Origin: Prevotellaceae bacterium UBA4361
GTDB lineage: Bacteria; Bacteroidota; Bacteroidia; Bacteroidales; Bacteroidaceae
Direction of reading: 5' to 3'
DNA length: 64,000 nt
Assembly (NCBI GenBank): GCA_002393575.1
Contig: DGSN01000067.1
Location: 7,136-71,135, forward strand
A program made the position numbers and the translations under genes. Position 1 is the first letter of the stretch. Each line of letters begins with the position of its first letter. The notes under the pieces were generated by a model, which saw only the letters and a program-made list of their open reading frames with translations, had not been told where the DNA came from and made no database searches. Of this stretch, positions 1 to 8,631 are shown in pieces.

Positions 1-77
1 CCTTTGTACTTTGTCCTTTGTACTTCTCTTATCCCTTCACCTTAAAAAAACGACATTGACTATTAATCAATAATGAT
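1..77. repeat. CTTTGTACTTTG-type repeat and pyrF leader
   Basis: Copies of CTTTGTACTT, then CTTCACCTTAAAAAAACG, as in the spacer before rnfA. No promoter box recognised. Confidence 0.4.
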
Positions 78-902
78 ATGACTCGTAAAGAACTTGTTGA
101 ACTCATCTATGCCAAGGAATCCTTCCTCTGTGTAGGACTCGACACCGACTTAAAGAAGATTCCTCAACATCTTCTCAGAGAAGAAGACCCTATCTTTGCT
201 TTTAACAAGGCTATCATTGATGCCACCTCGCAGTATTGCGTAGCCTATAAGCCCAATCTCGCTTTCTACGAAAGCAATGGCGTGAAGGGATGGATTGCCT
301 TCGAGAAAACCATCCAGTATCTCAACGAAAAATACCCTCACCACTTCATCATTGCGGATGCCAAGCGAGGCGACATCGGCAACACAAGTGCCATGTATGC
401 TCGCACTTTCTTCGAGGAAATGAACCTTGATGCACTCACCGTCGCACCTTATATGGGTGAAGATTCCGTCACTCCTTTCCTCCAATACGAAGGAAAATGG
501 GTGATTCTTCTTGCACTCACTTCCAACAAGGGTTCCAACGATTTCCAGCTTACCACCGATGCCAATGGTGAACGCCTCTTCGAGAAAGTGCTTCGCAAGA
601 GTCAAGAATGGGGAAACGACGAAAACATGATGTATGTAGTTGGTGCCACACAAGGCAAGATGTTCAAGGACATTCGCAAAATCGTTCCTTCGCACTTCCT
701 GCTGGTTCCAGGAGTCGGAGCTCAGGGGGGAAGTCTCGAAGAGGTGTGCAAGTATGGCATGACCGAAGACTGTGGACTCATCGTGAATTCCTCACGTGCC
801 ATCATCTACGCCGACAACACAGAGAACTTTGCAACAGTGGCTGCACAAAAAGCAAGAGAAGTGCAACTCCAGATGGCTGAAGCTCTGGCAAAGAAAAGTT
901 AA
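78..902 (+). CDS. pyrF: Orotidine 5'-phosphate decarboxylase (type 2)
   Basis: Decarboxylates OMP to UMP, the last step of de novo pyrimidine synthesis, in the cytosol. The 274-residue protein has the family core [10 protein letters not shown] near residue 95, with the catalytic Lys and Asp, an N-terminal FLCVGLDTD strand and a late VPGVGAQGG phosphate-binding loop. The length fits the longer type 2 subfamily rather than the E. coli type. The ATG at 78 follows an AT-rich leader; the ATG five bases earlier runs straight into a stop. The upstream 77 bases are partly a TTTGTACTT-type repeat. The gene ends just before a large intergenic repeat and appears monocistronic. Confidence 0.97.
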   Translation: MTRKELVELIYAKESFLCVGLDTDLKKIPQHLLREEDPIFAFNKAIIDATSQYCVAYKPNLAFYESNGVKGWIAFEKTIQYLNEKYPHHFIIADAKRGDIGNTSAMYARTFFEEMNLDALTVAPYMGEDSVTPFLQYEGKWVILLALTSNKGSNDFQLTTDANGERLFEKVLRKSQEWGNDENMMYVVGATQGKMFKDIRKIVPSHFLLVPGVGAQGGSLEEVCKYGMTEDCGLIVNSSRAIIYADNTENFATVAAQKAREVQLQMAEALAKKS

Positions 903-908
903 CTAAGT

Positions 909-1102
909 AACAATGAAATAATAACTTGGTATAAACGACATGATTTTTTTCGGAAAGAAATTAAAAGAATTATCATAATTACTCCAAAAATTAGGTGTTG
1001 TTTAAAACAAAAACACATTTTATTTCTGATATAATTATTCTAATTTTTTTAATTTCTTTCCTTAAATAAAATCGTACCAACTTATTTTTTAACGATTACT
1101 AA
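909..1102 (+). repeat. AACTTGGTA-type palindromic intergenic element, copy 1
   Basis: About 190 bp between pyrF and the HD gene. The left end reads AACAATGAAATAATAACTTGG and then a GGAAAGAAATTA arm; the right end carries the complementary AATTTCTTTCC arm, then GTACCAACTTATTTTTTAACGATTACTAA spread over 1074-1102. The interior (ACTCCAAAAATTAGGTGTTG, TTTAAAACAAA) is nearly the same as in the copies at 14.8 kb and 33.2 kb. No ORF inside. The right end stops one base pair step before the GTG of the next gene. Confidence 0.8.
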
Positions 1103-2317
1103 GTGAAAGTCATCAACGACCCCGTATTCGGATTCATTCGCATTCCCCAGGGATTGCTTTTCGACATCGTCAAGCACCCTTACTTCTATCGTCTGAGCCG
1201 TATCAAGCAACTCGGACTCGCCAGTGTCGTCTATCCAGGAGCTCAGCACACCCGCTTCCAGCATTCCATTGGAGCCTTCCATCTCATGAGTCTCGCCATC
1301 AACTCCCTCAAGAGCAAAGGCAACTTCATTTTCGACTCCGAAGAAGAGGCTGTTCGGGCTGCCATCCTCTTGCACGACATTGGGCATGGTCCTTTTTCCC
1401 ACGTACTTGAGAACACTCTCATCAGCGGAGTGAGCCATGAGGAAATTTCCTTGCTCACCATGCAGAAGATGAACGAAGATTTCCGTGGACAACTCACCCT
1501 CGCCATCAAGATTTTCAAGAACGAATACCCCAAGCAGTTTCTCCATCAACTTCTTTCCTCACAGTTGGATGTCGATCGCTTGGATTATCTGCGTCGCGAC
1601 TCCTTCTTCACCGGTGTGACAGAAGGCAACATCGGTTCGGCTCGCATCATCGATATGCTGAATGTGGTAGATGACCATCTCGTCGTAGAGAAAAAAGGCA
1701 TCTACTCCATAGAAAACTACTTGGTGAATCGTCGCCTCATGTATTGGCAAGTCTATCTGCACAAGACGGCAGTAGCAGCAGAGCATGTGCTCATCAATGC
1801 GCTCCGAAGAGCCAAACACTTGGCATCCTCAGGCGTAGAGCTTTTCTCATCCCCTGCCCTCCACTATTTCCTCTACCACCACATCGACAGCGACTTTTTC
1901 TTCAGTCACGACGAAGCTCTCCAGAACTATCTCGCTCTCGACGACAACGACATCTGGTGCGCACTGAATGTATGGCAGAGTCATCCCGATAAGATACTTG
2001 CCATCCTCAGTCAGGATTTCATCCAGCGAAAAATTTTCAAGGTGGAAGTCAGCGAAGAGCCATTCCCCGAAGAATATGTAGAAATAAAACGACAAGAAAT
2101 CGCATCCGCCTTGCAACTTAGCTCCGAGGAAGTCGATTATCTCTTAGCGCAAAAAGAAGTAGGGAAAGACATGTATAACGTGCATGACGACAATATCGAG
2201 ATTCTCCACAAAGATGGCACAACAGTAGATGTAGCCACTGATTCCGATATGTTCAACATAGAAACCCTCTCAAAGCACGTTCGCAAACACTATTTCTGCT
2301 ACCACAGAATTAGTTAA
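1103..2317 (+). CDS. HD-domain phosphohydrolase (dGTPase/SAMHD1-like)
   Basis: A 404-residue metal-dependent phosphohydrolase. The H...HD...D set is visible: HTRFQHS near residue 50, LLHDIGHGPFSH near residue 90-101 and LDVDRLDYLRRD near residue 155-165. This arrangement is that of dGTPase/SAMHD1-like HD proteins, so a nucleotide triphosphate substrate is likely but not proven. The start is a GTG immediately after an in-frame TAA, so the frame cannot extend upstream; no clear ribosome-binding site is seen. The TAA and the bases before it belong to the repeat element, which therefore forms the whole leader. It converges on rpsP across another repeat copy and a bidirectional terminator. Confidence 0.9.
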   Translation: MKVINDPVFGFIRIPQGLLFDIVKHPYFYRLSRIKQLGLASVVYPGAQHTRFQHSIGAFHLMSLAINSLKSKGNFIFDSEEEAVRAAILLHDIGHGPFSHVLENTLISGVSHEEISLLTMQKMNEDFRGQLTLAIKIFKNEYPKQFLHQLLSSQLDVDRLDYLRRDSFFTGVTEGNIGSARIIDMLNVVDDHLVVEKKGIYSIENYLVNRRLMYWQVYLHKTAVAAEHVLINALRRAKHLASSGVELFSSPALHYFLYHHIDSDFFFSHDEALQNYLALDDNDIWCALNVWQSHPDKILAILSQDFIQRKIFKVEVSEEPFPEEYVEIKRQEIASALQLSSEEVDYLLAQKEVGKDMYNVHDDNIEILHKDGTTVDVATDSDMFNIETLSKHVRKHYFCYHRIS

Positions 2318-2510
2318 TATAATAACTTGGTACGTTTTTTAAGGAAAGAGATTAGAATGTAGATAATAATAGTCCCACAGAAATGACAGAAAGGCTTTGC
2401 ATGGTGCAAAGCATAATTTCCGTTCTTTCCGTGGGACATAACCAAAAATTTAGAGTTGTAAAAAAAACATTTTATTTCTGATAGAATTATTCTAATTTCT
2501 TTCCTAAAAA
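2316..2510 (+). repeat. AACTTGGTA-type element, copy 2, carrying a GTCCCAC hairpin
   Basis: Outer arms AATAACTTGGTACG, TTTTTTAAGGAAAGAG and, at the other end, TAATTTCTTTCCTAAAAA match copy 1. The inner segment is different: a hairpin at 2372-2437 that begins GTCCCACAGAAATGACAG, has the small palindrome CTTTGCATGGTGCAAAG at its tip and ends CTTTCCGTGGGAC. The ORF crossing it on the minus strand is translation of the repeat and is not taken as a gene. Confidence 0.8.
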
Positions 2511-2511
2511 C

Positions 2512-2554
2512 AAAGAAACGCATCGCTCCATCTTGAAGAGCCATGCGTTTCTTT
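2512..2554. terminator. Bidirectional terminator between HD gene and rpsP
   Basis: Perfect 12-bp arms AAAGAAACGCAT (2512-2523) and ATGCGTTTCTTT (2543-2554) around a 19-base loop, with T-rich sequence on both sides. It sits between two convergent genes and suits both. Confidence 0.8.
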
Positions 2555-2574
2555 TATCGTTTTAGTCTTGGAAA

Positions 2575-3117
2575 TTATGCCTCTGCTGGAGTTTCCTCAG
2601 CCGATGCGCTTTCTTCAGCAGCCTTAGCAGCTTCAGCCTCTGCCTTGGCAGCAGCTTCAGCAGCCTTCTTCTCAGCCACCTTCTTAGCTATCTCCTCATT
2701 GATTTTCTTCTCAGCAGCCAAACGCTCAGCAGCCTGTGCCTTCTTGTCCTGAGCCTTCTTGTTCTGAGCGGCAACAAGCTTGTTCTCCTTTTCCTGCTTC
2801 CAAGCAGCAAATTTAGCATCAGCAGCAGCTTCGTCGAAAGCACCCTTCTTCACACCTCCAAGGAGATGCTTCTTGAGGTAAACGCCTTCATCCGAAAGGA
2901 TGTTGCGAACTGTGTCTGTAGGCTGAGCACCCACCTGTACCCAGTAAAGAGCACGCTCAAAGTTTAAATCAACTGTAGCTGGATTGGTGTTTGGATTGTA
3001 AGTACCAATCTTTTCTGTGAAACGACCATCACGTGGTGCATTCGCATCAGCGATAACGATAGAATAGAAAGCGTAGTTCTTTCTACCATGACGCTGCAAT
3101 CTAATTTTTGTTGACAT
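2575..3117 (-). CDS. rpsP: 30S ribosomal protein S16 with long acidic/alanine-rich tail
   Basis: The first 80 residues are canonical S16 ([20 protein letters not shown], then [13 protein letters not shown] and the [17 protein letters not shown] helix). The remaining ~100 residues form a low-complexity Ala/Lys/Glu tail ending EETPAEA, a length increase seen in Bacteroidota S16 proteins (family knowledge). The start is set at the Met before STKIRL; a 12-residue upstream extension is possible in frame but is not S16-like. A TAACTTTG promoter box lies about 100 bases upstream. Monocistronic, ending in a strong hairpin. Confidence 0.96.
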   Translation of the reverse strand: MSTKIRLQRHGRKNYAFYSIVIADANAPRDGRFTEKIGTYNPNTNPATVDLNFERALYWVQVGAQPTDTVRNILSDEGVYLKKHLLGGVKKGAFDEAAADAKFAAWKQEKENKLVAAQNKKAQDKKAQAAERLAAEKKINEEIAKKVAEKKAAEAAAKAEAEAAKAAEESASAEETPAEA

Positions 3118-3214
3118 TTTTAATTGTTTGTCATTAGTGGGAGAGATGTTCACGACAAGCCTCCCTGGTTAATAAATAATTGATTTAAAGTGCTGTCAAC
3201 TCGTAACAGCGCTG

Positions 3215-3222
3215 CAAAGTTA
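3215..3222 (-). promoter_or_regulatory. Promoter -7 box of rpsP
   Basis: On the minus strand the sequence is TAACTTTG, an exact match to the Bacteroidota -7 consensus TAnnTTTG. No good TTTG -33 element is seen at the usual spacing. It leaves a leader of about 90 bases that contains the inverted repeat GCTGT/ACAGC (3192-3210). Confidence 0.6.
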
Positions 3223-3301
3223 CAACATTTTTTTGAATCCACGTAAATCCTGTGCAAAGAAAAAAGGAATACATACTCAAAAAAGTATCAACTCACACAA
3301 G

Positions 3302-3453
3302 CTCCGTATGGTGCAAAGTAAAAATTTCCGTTCTTTCCGTTCTTTCCGTGGGACAAAAAAAACTGACGATGATAATAATGTCCCACAGAAATGACAGAAA
3401 ATCTTTGCATGGTGCAAAGAAAATTTCCGTTCTTTCCGTTCTTTCCGTGGGAC
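3302..3453 (+). repeat. GTCCCAC/GTGGGAC hairpin repeats (one partial, one full)
   Basis: The first unit (3302-3354) is missing its left arm and ends TTTCCGTTCTTTCCGTGGGAC; a linker ACTGACGATGATAATAATG follows; the second unit (3380-3453) is complete, with GTCCCACAGAAATGACAG, the central TTTGCATGGTGCAAAG and CTTTCCGTGGGAC. The same unit and linker recur three times in inverse orientation at 16.5 kb. Short ORFs across this stretch are repeat translations. Confidence 0.8.
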
Positions 3454-3466
3454 ATAACAAAAAATT

Positions 3467-3640
3467 GTAACTATTCAGCGAATAATTTCAAGGAGTGCCC
3501 TTTCGGGCAGAAATCCAACAAATCTATTCAAAATCTGTCAAATCTTTATAATTTTTTCTGTGTGGATTTGTTTGATTTGTTAAGATTTGAAAAATTTCTC
3601 GCCGCAGGCGACTCAAAAAGACGATTCGCTGAATAGTTAC
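3467..3640 (+). repeat. 174-bp element with perfect 17-bp terminal inverted repeats
   Basis: Begins GTAACTATTCAGCGAAT (3467-3483) and ends with its exact reverse complement ATTCGCTGAATAGTTAC (3624-3640). Inside are AAATCTATTCAAAATC / GATTTGTTAAGATTTG arms and a CTCGCCGCAGGCGACTC hairpin. A related half copy lies at 13718-13795. No transposase gene is present. Confidence 0.75.
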
Positions 3641-3780
3641 CAAAAATTTAGAGCTGTTAAAAAAAACATTTAATTTCTGAAAAATTATACTTATTCTTGG
3701 GAGCGTTGCCCCAAGCGTCCAAGGACGGTAATCTTCTAATTTCTTTCCTAAAATAAACGTACCGATTCATTTTTTATGAG
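3641..3780 (+). repeat. Right-end module of an AACTTGGTA-type element, copy 3
   Basis: CAAAAATTTAGAGCTGTT, AACATTTAATTTCTGA, TCTAATTTCTTTCCTAAA and CGTACCGATTCATTTTTT match the right part of copy 2 in order. The module is interrupted by a small GCGTTGCCCCAAGCGTCC insertion around 3700-3720. With the two preceding repeats it fills most of the 880-bp gap before the rseC-like gene. Confidence 0.65.
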
Positions 3781-3887
3781 CCGACAGAATGTCAAATGAA
3801 ACATGGGTTTATGGATGATTTGAGGCAAACATTCGAGAAATATGTTGAAAATATGCAGATTTATTTTTATAGTTCGCTGCAATTGCT

Positions 3888-3895
3888 TACATTTG
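3888..3895 (+). promoter_or_regulatory. Probable -7 box for the rseC-rnf operon
   Basis: TACATTTG matches the TAnnTTTG consensus exactly, 105 bases upstream of the rseC-like ATG. A clear -33 TTTG is not seen, so confidence is limited. Confidence 0.45.
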
Positions 3896-4000
3896 CATGG
3901 TAAAACAAAATTGCAATCTGAAGTTTGCATTTTGGCGTTTCAACAACGAATGAGACTTTAAAAGTTCTAAAAAAACTATCAGACACATCCAGAAGCCCTC

Positions 4001-4423
4001 ATGAAAAGCAAGATAGACCACAATGGAGTCGTGGAAAGCATTGAAGGCAATCACATAAAAGTGAAAATTCTCCAGGCATCGGCATGTAGCGCATGTCAAG
4101 CAAGAGCTATGTGCGCATCGTCCGATACGAAAGAGAAAATCATTGATGTATGGGACAGCAATGCCGACAGCTACCATGTGGGAGAAGAGGTCGTGGCGTG
4201 CGGTTCTCTCTCCATGGGGCGCAATGCAGTCTATTTGGCTTTTCTCATCCCACTTGTCCTGACGATTGTTTGGATCGTCCTATCGCTCAAGTGCCTCCAC
4301 ACGAATGAACTCACTGCCATCATTGGTGTGGGAGTGATTCTGAGCGCCTATTATTTGGCTTTGTCAGCCATGAATAATAAGTTGAGCAAGACTTTCTCAT
4401 TTTGGTTAGAGAAGAAAAAGTGA
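4001..4423 (+). CDS. RseC/MucC-like SoxR-reducing system protein
   Basis: A 140-residue inner-membrane protein. The N-terminal half has the Cys cluster C29-x2-C32-x5-C38 of the RseC family, followed by a short beta region and two hydrophobic helices at about residues 75-98 and 104-124. Family members are found with Rnf (Rsx) complexes, in E. coli in reduction of SoxR. Here the gene lies 39 bp upstream of rnfB on the same strand, so an Rnf accessory role is the natural inference. The start is the ATG before KSKIDHNG. It is the first gene of the operon. Confidence 0.85.
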   Translation: MKSKIDHNGVVESIEGNHIKVKILQASACSACQARAMCASSDTKEKIIDVWDSNADSYHVGEEVVACGSLSMGRNAVYLAFLIPLVLTIVWIVLSLKCLHTNELTAIIGVGVILSAYYLALSAMNNKLSKTFSFWLEKKK

Positions 4424-4462
4424 AGCAAAACAACATTATAAACAACCAATAAATAAAAACTT

Positions 4463-5410
4463 ATGAACGTAATTCTAATCGCTGTAATTGTTCTTGGAGC
4501 AATCGGACTGATAGCAGCACTTGTGCTCTACTTCACATCCAAGAAATTTGCAGTAAAGGAAGATCCACGCATCGGTCAGGTAAACGAAGTTTTGCCAGGT
4601 GCCAACTGCGGTGGTTGCGGATTCCCAGGATGCGGCGGTATGGCAAGCGCTTGCGTGAAAGCAGCCGACGCTGGTAGTTTGGAGGGTCTGAACTGTCCCG
4701 TTGGAGGTCAGCCAGTGATGGAAAAGGTGGCAGCCATTTTGGGCATGAAGGTAGAAGCTTCAGCACCAAAACTGGCTGTTGTGCGTTGTAATGGCACTTG
4801 CGAAAATCGTCCTCGCACAGTCATCTACGACGGAGTGAAGTCGTGCCGCATTGCCAACACCACTTGTATGGGTGAGACAGCATGTGCTTACGGCTGCCTC
4901 GGATGTGGCGACTGTGTGAACGCCTGCCAGTTCGGTGCCATCAAGATGAACGAGACAACTGGCCTGCCAGAAGTTGACACCACAAAATGTACCGCCTGCG
5001 GTGCTTGTGCTAAGGCTTGTCCACGCAACATCATCGAAATTCGCACCATGAAGGGTGCCAAGAAGATGGGCGTTGTGGTAGAGTGCATGAACAAGGACAA
5101 AGGCGCTGTTGCCATGAAGGCATGTAAAGCCGCTTGTATCGCTTGTCAGAAGTGCGTGAAGGTATGCACATTCGACGCAATACACGTGGAAAACAACGTG
5201 GCTTACATCGACCCAGAGAAATGTCGGAACTGCCGCAAGTGTGAACAGGAATGTCCTAAGAAGGTCATTCATGCCATCAACATGCCTGCGCTCAAGCCAA
5301 AACCAGCTCCCGAAGCAGCTGCAACCGCTGCCAAGCCAGCTGCAGCTCCCGTAAAACCAACAAGTCCTGAAGCTCCTAAGGCTCCAGCGGCTCCAAAAAC
5401 CGAAGCTTAA
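4463..5410 (+). CDS. rnfB: Rnf ion-translocating complex subunit B
   Basis: Ferredoxin-type subunit that feeds electrons from reduced ferredoxin into Rnf. An N-terminal membrane helix (residues ~3-27) is followed by the CGGCGFPGCGG four-iron cluster motif near residues 49-60 and by four ferredoxin-like motifs (CLGCGDCVNAC, CTACGACAKAC, CIACQKCVKVC, CRNCRKCEQEC). At 315 residues it has a Pro/Ala/Lys-rich tail after the last cluster, of unknown role. Second gene of the operon; rnfC starts 52 bp downstream. Confidence 0.96.
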   Translation: MNVILIAVIVLGAIGLIAALVLYFTSKKFAVKEDPRIGQVNEVLPGANCGGCGFPGCGGMASACVKAADAGSLEGLNCPVGGQPVMEKVAAILGMKVEASAPKLAVVRCNGTCENRPRTVIYDGVKSCRIANTTCMGETACAYGCLGCGDCVNACQFGAIKMNETTGLPEVDTTKCTACGACAKACPRNIIEIRTMKGAKKMGVVVECMNKDKGAVAMKACKAACIACQKCVKVCTFDAIHVENNVAYIDPEKCRNCRKCEQECPKKVIHAINMPALKPKPAPEAAATAAKPAAAPVKPTSPEAPKAPAAPKTEA

Positions 5411-5462
5411 CGCTTCTCTTTCCTTTTTAATAATATAGTACAACTATTAAATACAATCAATA

Positions 5463-6812
5463 GTGAAGACATTTAGAATTGGTGGAGTACATCCAGCAGA
5501 AAATAAATTGTCAGCCGCAGAACCTATCAAGGTGGCAGAACTGCCAAAGGTAGCCGTGTTCCCTATGGGACAGCACATCGGCGCACCTGCCAAGCCTGTC
5601 GTTGCCAAAGGCGACAAGGTGAAAGTGGGAACCATGATAGCAGAGGCTGGCGGTTTCGTGTCGGCACCTATCTATTCGTCAGTATCAGGAACAGTGCTGA
5701 AAGTAGATACAGTGGTTGACGCAAGCGGCTATGCAAAACCAGCTGTTTACATCACAGTGGAAGGTGACGAATGGGAAGAGAGCATCGACCGCTCAACAGA
5801 GTTAGTCACGCTCAACGACCGTCCCGAACTGACCAGCAAGGACATCATAGAGAAAATCAAGAACGCAGGAGTTGTCGGCATGGGTGGTGCCTGCTTCCCT
5901 ACCCACGTGAAGCTCTCCCCTCCTCCAGGCTCGAAACCCGAATGGGTGATTATCAATGCCGTGGAGTGTGAGCCATACCTCACTGCCGACCACCGTCTGA
6001 TGCTGGAGCACGCCGACGAGATTCTCGTGGGAGTGACCCTCCTGATGAAAGCCGTGAATGTGAACAAGGGCTACATCGGCATTGAGAACAACAAGCCAGA
6101 TGCCATCAAGCTGATGACAGAGCGGGCAAAGCAGTTCTCGCAGTTCGACATCGAAGTAGTGCCACTCAAGGTGAAGTATCCACAAGGCGGTGAAAAGCAG
6201 CTCATCGACGCAGTGGTAGGTCGCCAAGTGCCAGCACCACCAGCATTGCCAGTCAGCGTTGGAGCAATCCTTCAGAACGTAGGTACTGCATACGCTGTGT
6301 ATGAAGCAGTTATGAAAAACAAGCCTCTCTTCGAGCGCATCGTGACAGTCACAGGAAAGAGTTTGGCACACCCAAGCAACTTCCTCGTGCGCATGGGCAC
6401 ACCGATGAGCCAACTCATCGATGCCTGCGGTGGACTCCCAGAAGACACAGGCAAGGTGATTGGTGGTGGTCCGATGATGGGTAAGGCACTCATGAACACC
6501 GAAGTACCAATCTGCAAAGGCTCGTCGGGTGTACTCATCATGAACGACAAGGAAGCCCGTCGTGCAGAAGCACAGCCATGTATTCGTTGTGCAAAGTGCG
6601 TAGGTGCTTGCCCAATGGGACTGGAGCCATATCTCCTCTCCAAGCTGTCGGCATACGCAGACTGGGAACGCGCAGAAGCAGAAGACATCACCAGCTGCAT
6701 TGAGTGTGGTTCATGCTCATTCACCTGTCCTTCCCATCGTCCACTGCTCGACCAGATACGATTGGGAAAAGCAACTGTAATGGGCATCATTCGTTCCCGA
6801 AATGTGAAATAA
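5463..6812 (+). CDS. rnfC: Rnf complex subunit C (NADH-binding)
   Basis: Peripheral subunit carrying the FMN/NADH site of the ferredoxin:NAD oxidoreductase. In order: N-terminal barrel-like domain (residues 1-110), the Complex I 51-kDa-like fold with GVVGMGGACFPTHVKL near residue 140, the VECEPYLTADHRLM stretch, and two [4Fe-4S] motifs near the C-terminus (CIRCAKCVGACP and CIECGSCSFTCP). Length 449 fits the family. The start codon is GTG, giving VKTFRIGGVHP as expected for RnfC. Confidence 0.96.
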   Translation: MKTFRIGGVHPAENKLSAAEPIKVAELPKVAVFPMGQHIGAPAKPVVAKGDKVKVGTMIAEAGGFVSAPIYSSVSGTVLKVDTVVDASGYAKPAVYITVEGDEWEESIDRSTELVTLNDRPELTSKDIIEKIKNAGVVGMGGACFPTHVKLSPPPGSKPEWVIINAVECEPYLTADHRLMLEHADEILVGVTLLMKAVNVNKGYIGIENNKPDAIKLMTERAKQFSQFDIEVVPLKVKYPQGGEKQLIDAVVGRQVPAPPALPVSVGAILQNVGTAYAVYEAVMKNKPLFERIVTVTGKSLAHPSNFLVRMGTPMSQLIDACGGLPEDTGKVIGGGPMMGKALMNTEVPICKGSSGVLIMNDKEARRAEAQPCIRCAKCVGACPMGLEPYLLSKLSAYADWERAEAEDITSCIECGSCSFTCPSHRPLLDQIRLGKATVMGIIRSRNVK

Positions 6813-6825
6813 ATAGTTTTGAGTT

Positions 6826-7001
6826 TAACGCGAAGAGTGAAGCGTGAAGCGTGAAGCGATGAACGTGAAGAGTGAAAAGTGAACCTTTAGCTCGGGGCAA
6901 GGGGAGTGGATAGAGAGGAAAAAATCCTTCTAAATCCTTTAAATCCCTGATTAAGAACTCAAAAACTTAAAAACTTAAAAACTCATCAACTAAAAAAAAC
7001 A
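6826..7001 (+). repeat. Repeat-filled spacer inside the rnf operon
   Basis: Between rnfC and rnfD: GTGAAGCGTGAAGCG oligomers, then a 47-bp block (6908-6954) that recurs exactly but inverted at 17595-17641, then AAAAACTTAAAAACTC oligomers that recur ahead of several other genes in the window. No gene or terminator was recognised. Confidence 0.7.
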
Positions 7002-7994
7002 ATGGCTAATCAATTAACAGTATCATTGTCACCACATGTCCACTCAGGCGATTCGGTGAGCAAGAACATGTACGGTGTGCTCATAGCACTCATACCCGCA
7101 CTCCTTTGCTCCTTCATCTACTTCGGACTTGGTGCCATCCTGGTAACAGCAGTGTCTGTTGCCTCCTGCGTATTCTTCGAATGGGCCATCAACAAGTACA
7201 TGCTGAAGAACAGCCAGACCACCATTTGCGATGGTTCTGCCATTCTCACAGGCGTACTCCTTGCCTTCAATGTTCCATCCAACATCCCCCTCTGGATACT
7301 CATCCTCGGAGCCCTCTTCGCCATCGGCGTAGTGAAAATGACATTTGGTGGACTTGGATGCAACCTCTTCAACCCAGCATTGGCAGGACGCGCATTCCTC
7401 CTCATCTCCTTCCCTGTCCAGATGACCACATGGCCAGTCCCAGGACAAGCATTCATGACTGTGGATGGAGAAACCGCAGCTACCCCACTTGCCCTGCTCA
7501 AGCAGATGGCTAAGTCGGACGACTTATCAGCCATCGACCAAATGCCCGACTCCCTTTCCATGCTCATCGGTAACACAGGAGGAGCAATGGGTGAAGTCTG
7601 CGAATTGGCCATCCTCATCGGCTTCTGCTACATGCTCTGGAAAGGCATCATCACATGGCACATCCCAGTGTCCATCGTTGCCACCGTGTTCGTCTTTGCA
7701 GGACTCCTTCACCTGGCTGACCCTCTGCACTACGCCAACCCCGTTTATCAAGTCGTGAGCGGAGGTTTGCTCCTCGGTGCAGTATTCATGGCAACCGACT
7801 ACGTCACTTCGCCTATGTCGAAGAAAGGACAAATCGTCTATGGCGTGGCAATCGGATTCCTCACCATCGTCATCCGCACATGGGGAGCCTACCCTGAAGG
7901 TATGTCCTTCGCCATACTCATCATGAATGCCTTCACACCGCTTATTAACACATATTTCAAACCAAAACGATTCGGGGAGGTAGTCAAGAAATGA
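7002..7994 (+). CDS. rnfD: Rnf complex subunit D (membrane flavoprotein)
   Basis: Polytopic inner-membrane subunit of 330 residues with about nine hydrophobic helices. The hydrophilic segment near residue 155, DGETAATPLALL, is where family members carry a covalently bound FMN on Thr; the Thr-Pro is present. The MTFGGLGCNLFNPALAGRAFL stretch near residue 110-130 is also family-typical. The stop overlaps the rnfG start by 4 bp (ATGA), so translation is probably coupled. Confidence 0.96.
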   Translation: MANQLTVSLSPHVHSGDSVSKNMYGVLIALIPALLCSFIYFGLGAILVTAVSVASCVFFEWAINKYMLKNSQTTICDGSAILTGVLLAFNVPSNIPLWILILGALFAIGVVKMTFGGLGCNLFNPALAGRAFLLISFPVQMTTWPVPGQAFMTVDGETAATPLALLKQMAKSDDLSAIDQMPDSLSMLIGNTGGAMGEVCELAILIGFCYMLWKGIITWHIPVSIVATVFVFAGLLHLADPLHYANPVYQVVSGGLLLGAVFMATDYVTSPMSKKGQIVYGVAIGFLTIVIRTWGAYPEGMSFAILIMNAFTPLINTYFKPKRFGEVVKK

Positions 7995-8614
7995 AAAAGC
8001 TAAGTTCATCACTCACCAACATGGCACTCGTGCTCACCATCATTGCAGTGGTGGCAGGAGCAGCCCTCGCCGCAGTCAACGCGGTGACAGCCCCACAGAT
8101 TGAGAAAATCAATGCCGACAACCTCGCCGCTGGCATCAAGAGCGTCATGGGAAGCGACAAAATCACCGTGGCTGAACCACAAGAGAAGAAAGCAACCGTG
8201 GCTGGCAAGGAAAAGACCTTCATCGTCTATGAAGTGACCGACGAAAGCGGCAAAAGCTTAGGCAAAGCCGTCCAGACATCCGAAAACGGATTCGGAGGCG
8301 AACTCAAAGTGCTCGTAGGCTTCGACCAGGAAGGAACCATCCTCGGCTACACCCTCCTCCAGCACGCCGAGACCCCAGGACTCGGTGCCAAGGCAACCGA
8401 CTGGTTCCAGAAGGAAAACGGCGAAAAGCGCACCGTCGTGGGCAAGAACCCAGGCAAGGTGAACTTCACCGTCAGCAAGGACGGTGGCGACATCGATGCC
8501 ATCACCGCATCCACCATCACCTCCCGCGCCTTCCTGCTTGCCATCAAGAACGCATACGACAACACCTGCCTCACAGATGCCAACACAGGTGCCACAACGA
8601 AAGCTAACAAGTAA
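7991..8614 (+). CDS. rnfG: Rnf complex subunit G (covalent FMN)
   Basis: A 207-residue protein with one N-terminal membrane helix (residues ~10-30) and an FMN-binding domain. The HAETPGLGAKATDW motif lies near residue 120 and the covalent FMN site DAITASTITS near residue 171, whose Thr carries the flavin in the family. The start overlaps rnfD by 4 bp and rnfE follows after 17 bp. Confidence 0.96.
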   Translation: MKKLSSSLTNMALVLTIIAVVAGAALAAVNAVTAPQIEKINADNLAAGIKSVMGSDKITVAEPQEKKATVAGKEKTFIVYEVTDESGKSLGKAVQTSENGFGGELKVLVGFDQEGTILGYTLLQHAETPGLGAKATDWFQKENGEKRTVVGKNPGKVNFTVSKDGGDIDAITASTITSRAFLLAIKNAYDNTCLTDANTGATTKANK

Positions 8615-8631
8615 AGAAAGGAGAAACAACT

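Noticed and set aside
2314..2544. 76-residue minus-strand ORF between the HD gene and rpsP
   Set aside because: Lies entirely in element copy 2 and the terminator; no independent support.
3252..3636. Short plus-strand ORFs before the rseC-like gene
   Set aside because: They fall wholly within repeat families (GTCCCAC hairpins and the 174-bp element).
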